Shown here: positions 5,536-7,032 of the stretch, piece by piece
Numbering within the stretch: the first letter of the stretch is position 1
Layout: each line of letters starts with the position of its first letter
Assembly (NCBI GenBank): GCA_902803695.1
Contig: CADCQX010000348.1
Span: 1 to 7,032 of the forward strand
DNA length: 7,032 bases
From: Oscillospiraceae bacterium
Lineage (GTDB): Bacteria; Bacillota; Clostridia; Saccharofermentanales; Saccharofermentanaceae
Reading direction: 5' to 3'
The notes under the pieces: model-generated
What the model was told of the DNA's origin: nothing
Databases searched by the model: none
The model's input: only the letters and a program-made list of their open reading frames with translations
Position numbers and translations under genes: made by a program

Positions 5536-6229
5536 GTTCCTGAAGCTCGTCTTCGGTGAACTCTTCAAGGATCCCTTCCTTGTCCTCAGGAACAACAATA
5601 TTTCCGATCCTTACGCGTCTTAAAGCGACAACGGATCTATTAAACTTTGCGAGCATCCTTCGTACCTGATGGGTCTTTCCCTCAGTGATCGTAAGTTCGC
5701 ATTTATTATCCTCGAAAACATTTAATACAGACGGCTTAAGATCGATCTTCTTGCCCGTATCCTCAAGTGAGAAACCTTCCGCAAATATCTTCACGTGCTC
5801 ATCAGTCAAAGGCTCGCCTTCGTATTTGATGAGGTAAGTCTTCTGAACTTCGTACTTGGGGCTCGTGAGCCTATGGGAAAGCTCGCCGTCGTTGGTGAGT
5901 ATAAGAAGTCCCGTCGTGTGATAATCAAGTCGTCCCACAGGGGACAATTTCTTTGTCTTAAGATTATCAGGGATGAGATCCGCGACAGTCGGAAGCCTCT
6001 TATCTTCCATGGCGGTAAGGTATCCGTCCGGCTTATCGAGCTTGTAGTAAAGATAAGTCTTTGCCGTGACTTCAGTCGAACCTATCTCTGTCTTATCGTT
6101 TTCGAAAACACTATAGGCTATATTCTTTACAACATTTCCGTTGACACGGACAAGCCCGCGGGTGATCAGTTTCCTGACCTCGCTCCTGGTTCCGTATCCT
6201 GAATTAGCAAGCATTTTGTCGAGTCTCAT
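5507..6229 (-). CDS. rsuA: 16S rRNA pseudouridine synthase, RsuA type
   Basis: This 240-residue enzyme isomerises a uridine in rRNA; RsuA members act on 16S rRNA U516 (E. coli numbering). Residues 1-45 form an S4 RNA-binding domain (MRLDKMLANSGYGTRSEV...GLVRVNG). The catalytic domain follows with KPDGYLTAMEDKRLPTV (66-82), typical of RsuA rather than RluB/E/F, and GRLDYHTTGLLILTNDGEL, in which Asp102 is the catalytic aspartate, the same number as in E. coli RsuA. KTHQVRRMLAKF lies near the C-terminus. The start was set at the Met of MRLDKML; the frame is open for 43 more codons upstream, but those read as noise and cross the promoter of the opposite gene. No Shine-Dalgarno precedes this ATG (see the promoter entry). 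The assignment to RsuA over another family member is good but not certain. Confidence 0.9.
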   Translation of the reverse strand: MRLDKMLANSGYGTRSEVRKLITRGLVRVNGNVVKNIAYSVFENDKTEIGSTEVTAKTYLYYKLDKPDGYLTAMEDKRLPTVADLIPDNLKTKKLSPVGRLDYHTTGLLILTNDGELSHRLTSPKYEVQKTYLIKYEGEPLTDEHVKIFAEGFSLEDTGKKIDLKPSVLNVFEDNKCELTITEGKTHQVRRMLAKFNRSVVALRRVRIGNIVVPEDKEGILEEFTEDELQELMTALSIKR

Positions 6230-6236
6230 GTATGGG

Positions 6237-6245
6237 ATTGTAGCA
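6237..6245 (-). promoter_or_regulatory. Extended -10 promoter of rsuA, implying a leaderless mRNA
   Basis: On the minus strand TGCTACAAT reads from 6245 to 6237: TACAAT with an extended-10 TG. A start 6-7 nt further would be at about 6230-6231, directly next to the ATG at 6229. With no Shine-Dalgarno in between, the message would have essentially no leader. No good -35 is found at 17 bp (TTTTTA). Confidence 0.45.
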
Positions 6246-6270
6246 TATGTTAAACTATATAAAAACAAAA

Positions 6271-6277
6271 AGGTGAG
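6271..6277 (+). promoter_or_regulatory. Ribosome binding site fixing the uracil-DNA glycosylase start
   Basis: AGGTGAG ends 7 nt before the ATG at 6285 (MDDFEAKW). The same frame is open back to an ATG at 6141, but that stretch is antisense to rsuA and has no such site, so the short form of 198 residues is chosen. The AT-rich 6246-6270 stretch upstream probably holds the promoter (TATATA at 6256-6261, or TGTTAAACT at 6248-6256), but no paired -35 is clear. Confidence 0.7.
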
Positions 6278-6284
6278 TGTCCCA

Positions 6285-6881
6285 ATGGATGATTTTGAAG
6301 CGAAATGGTCTGAATTCGAAGAGGAGTGCAGAAACTGCGAAGATTGTGAGCTTTGCAAGGGCAGAACGAACGTCGTTATCTACAGAGGCGGCAAGTCGGC
6401 TCCGCTCATGATAATCGGCGAGGCTCCGGGCGAGAGCGAGGACCTGGAGGGCAAGCCTTTTGTCGGAAGATCCGGCAAGCTTTTACAGCATCTCATCAAA
6501 TCCTTCGGGATCAAGGACGAGGATTATCATATCTGCAATATCTGCAAGTGCCGTCCGCCTCAGAACAGAAGACCTACTCCGTCGGAGATAAAAGCCTGCA
6601 AGCGCCATCTGGCTGCTCAGTTCAGGCTCGTTAATCCTAAGATCATCCTCCTGTGCGGCTCCACGGCCTATGAGGGATTCTTCAACGAGAAACCGCTCAT
6701 GGGCGACGTAAGAGGCGTTTTCACGGAAAAGAACGGATACGAGATCATGACGACCTATCATCCGGCGTATGCTCTCCGTAACCCTAAGATGAAGATCCCG
6801 ATGATGGAGGACTTCACTAAGGTCTATAACCGTCTTGTAGAACGTGGTCTCATTGAGAAGTCTCCTGAGATCAACCCTTGA
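6285..6881 (+). CDS. Uracil-DNA glycosylase, family 4 (iron-sulfur type)
   Basis: This 198-residue cytosolic enzyme removes uracil from DNA as the first step of base excision repair. Its length suits family 4. Motif A is GEAPGESED (45-53), followed by GKPFVGRSGKLL (56-67). The second active-site motif is HPAYALR (159-165). Four cysteines sit where family 4 enzymes hold a [4Fe-4S] cluster: Cys18 and Cys21 in the N-terminal CEDCEL segment before GRTNVV, then Cys89 in CKCRPPQNRRP and Cys105. Extra cysteines at 15, 24, 84 and 87 are not part of the usual set. The gene is divergent from rsuA, with 55 bp between the two start codons, so the promoters overlap. It ends in TGA, and no strong terminator hairpin follows before the tRNA promoter. 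Confidence 0.92.
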   Translation: MDDFEAKWSEFEEECRNCEDCELCKGRTNVVIYRGGKSAPLMIIGEAPGESEDLEGKPFVGRSGKLLQHLIKSFGIKDEDYHICNICKCRPPQNRRPTPSEIKACKRHLAAQFRLVNPKIILLCGSTAYEGFFNEKPLMGDVRGVFTEKNGYEIMTTYHPAYALRNPKMKIPMMEDFTKVYNRLVERGLIEKSPEINP

Positions 6882-6899
6882 AAAATAAAAAACACCCTA

Positions 6900-6928
6900 T
6901 TGATTTTAGTTTGGCTCTTTGCTATACT
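6900..6928 (+). promoter_or_regulatory. Promoter of the tRNA-Gln gene
   Basis: TTGATT (6900-6905), a spacer of exactly 17 bp and TATACT (6923-6928) make a near-consensus vegetative promoter. Transcription would start around 6935, some 18 nt before the mature tRNA 5' end. This suggests the tRNA is transcribed independently of the glycosylase gene and may head a tRNA or stable-RNA operon running out of the window. Confidence 0.7.
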
Positions 6929-6952
6929 AAGTGCCGTTGATTGACTCAACAT

Positions 6953-7026
6953 TGCCGAATTGTGTAAGGGTAGCACTCCGGTTTCTGGCACCGTCTGTCT
7001 GGGTTCGAATCCTAGTTCGGCAGCCA
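6953..7026 (+). tRNA. tRNA-Gln, anticodon CUG
   Basis: The cloverleaf can be folded by hand. The acceptor stem TGCCGAA (6953-6959) pairs fully with TTCGGCA (7016-7022), with G as discriminator base and an encoded CCA at 7024-7026. The D stem is GTGT/GCAC with one G-U pair. The anticodon arm has loop TTCTGGC (6983-6989), giving anticodon CTG at 6985-6987, which reads CAG (Gln). The T arm is CTGGG-TTCGAAT-CCTAG with one G-U pair. A 27-43 C-U mismatch closes the anticodon stem, leaving four pairs. The length of 74 nt including CCA is normal. Confidence 0.93.
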
Positions 7027-7032
7027 TACAGC

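Noticed and set aside
6141..6284. N-terminal extension of the uracil-DNA glycosylase from an ATG at 6141.
   Set aside because: The stretch is antisense to the 5' end of rsuA and does not resemble the family. A good ribosome binding site precedes the ATG at 6285.
6230..6358. N-terminal extension of rsuA upstream of the chosen Met.
   Set aside because: The extra 43 residues are Ser/Phe-rich noise, antisense to the glycosylase 5' end. S4-domain family members begin at MRLDK.
1..7032. CRISPR array, insertion sequence, integrase or attachment site, including tRNA 3'-end duplication.
   Set aside because: There are no regularly spaced repeats or transposase or integrase motifs, and no second copy of the tRNA-Gln 3' end is visible. 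The tRNA lies at the window edge, so an element beyond it cannot be excluded.

Overview
The window looks like chromosomal DNA of a Gram-positive anaerobe of the Clostridia (Bacillota), moderate in GC. The basis is purine-rich Shine-Dalgarno sites (GGAGG, AAGGAG), a TTG start, DUF6273-type lipoprotein repeats, a DUF1848 protein, a zinc-ribbon/DUF4190-like membrane protein and a CCA-encoding tRNA-Gln. This placement is an inference from gene content; no marker gene fixes a genus.

Left part (1-1900) is accessory and partly decayed. A small acidic protein of unknown function (2-283) is followed by the 3' remnant of a broken gene (336-587) and a perfect 8-bp inverted repeat (599-621) lying just before an extended -10 promoter. 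That promoter drives a lipoprotein gene (667-1887) with two tandem DUF6273-like domains. One in-frame TAG at 1084-1086 splits it. The reading frame continues after the stop with family-like sequence, so this is either a recent pseudogene or a gene needing stop-codon suppression. A DUF1848 protein with a C-terminal radical-SAM-type CX3CX2C motif (1921-2856) follows 33 bp later.

Centre (2900-5535) is a tight three-gene unit with its own promoter. It encodes a CPBP/CAAX intramembrane protease, a zinc-ribbon protein with a Q/A/P-rich linker and a DUF4190-like membrane domain (TAATG overlap with the protease), and a membrane protein with a degenerate J domain lacking HPD and an extracytoplasmic domain (TTG start). 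All three are predicted membrane proteins. Their co-transcription suggests a membrane-protein handling or envelope-sensing module. This is the best candidate for an undescribed system here, but no function can be read from sequence alone.

Right part (5507-7026) is housekeeping. An RsuA-type 16S rRNA pseudouridine synthase on the minus strand overlaps the preceding gene tail-to-tail by 29 bp and appears to start leaderless. A family 4 [4Fe-4S] uracil-DNA glycosylase is transcribed divergently from it. A tRNA-Gln(CUG) with its own consensus-like promoter lies at the edge. No CRISPR array, insertion sequence, integrase or attachment site was seen.
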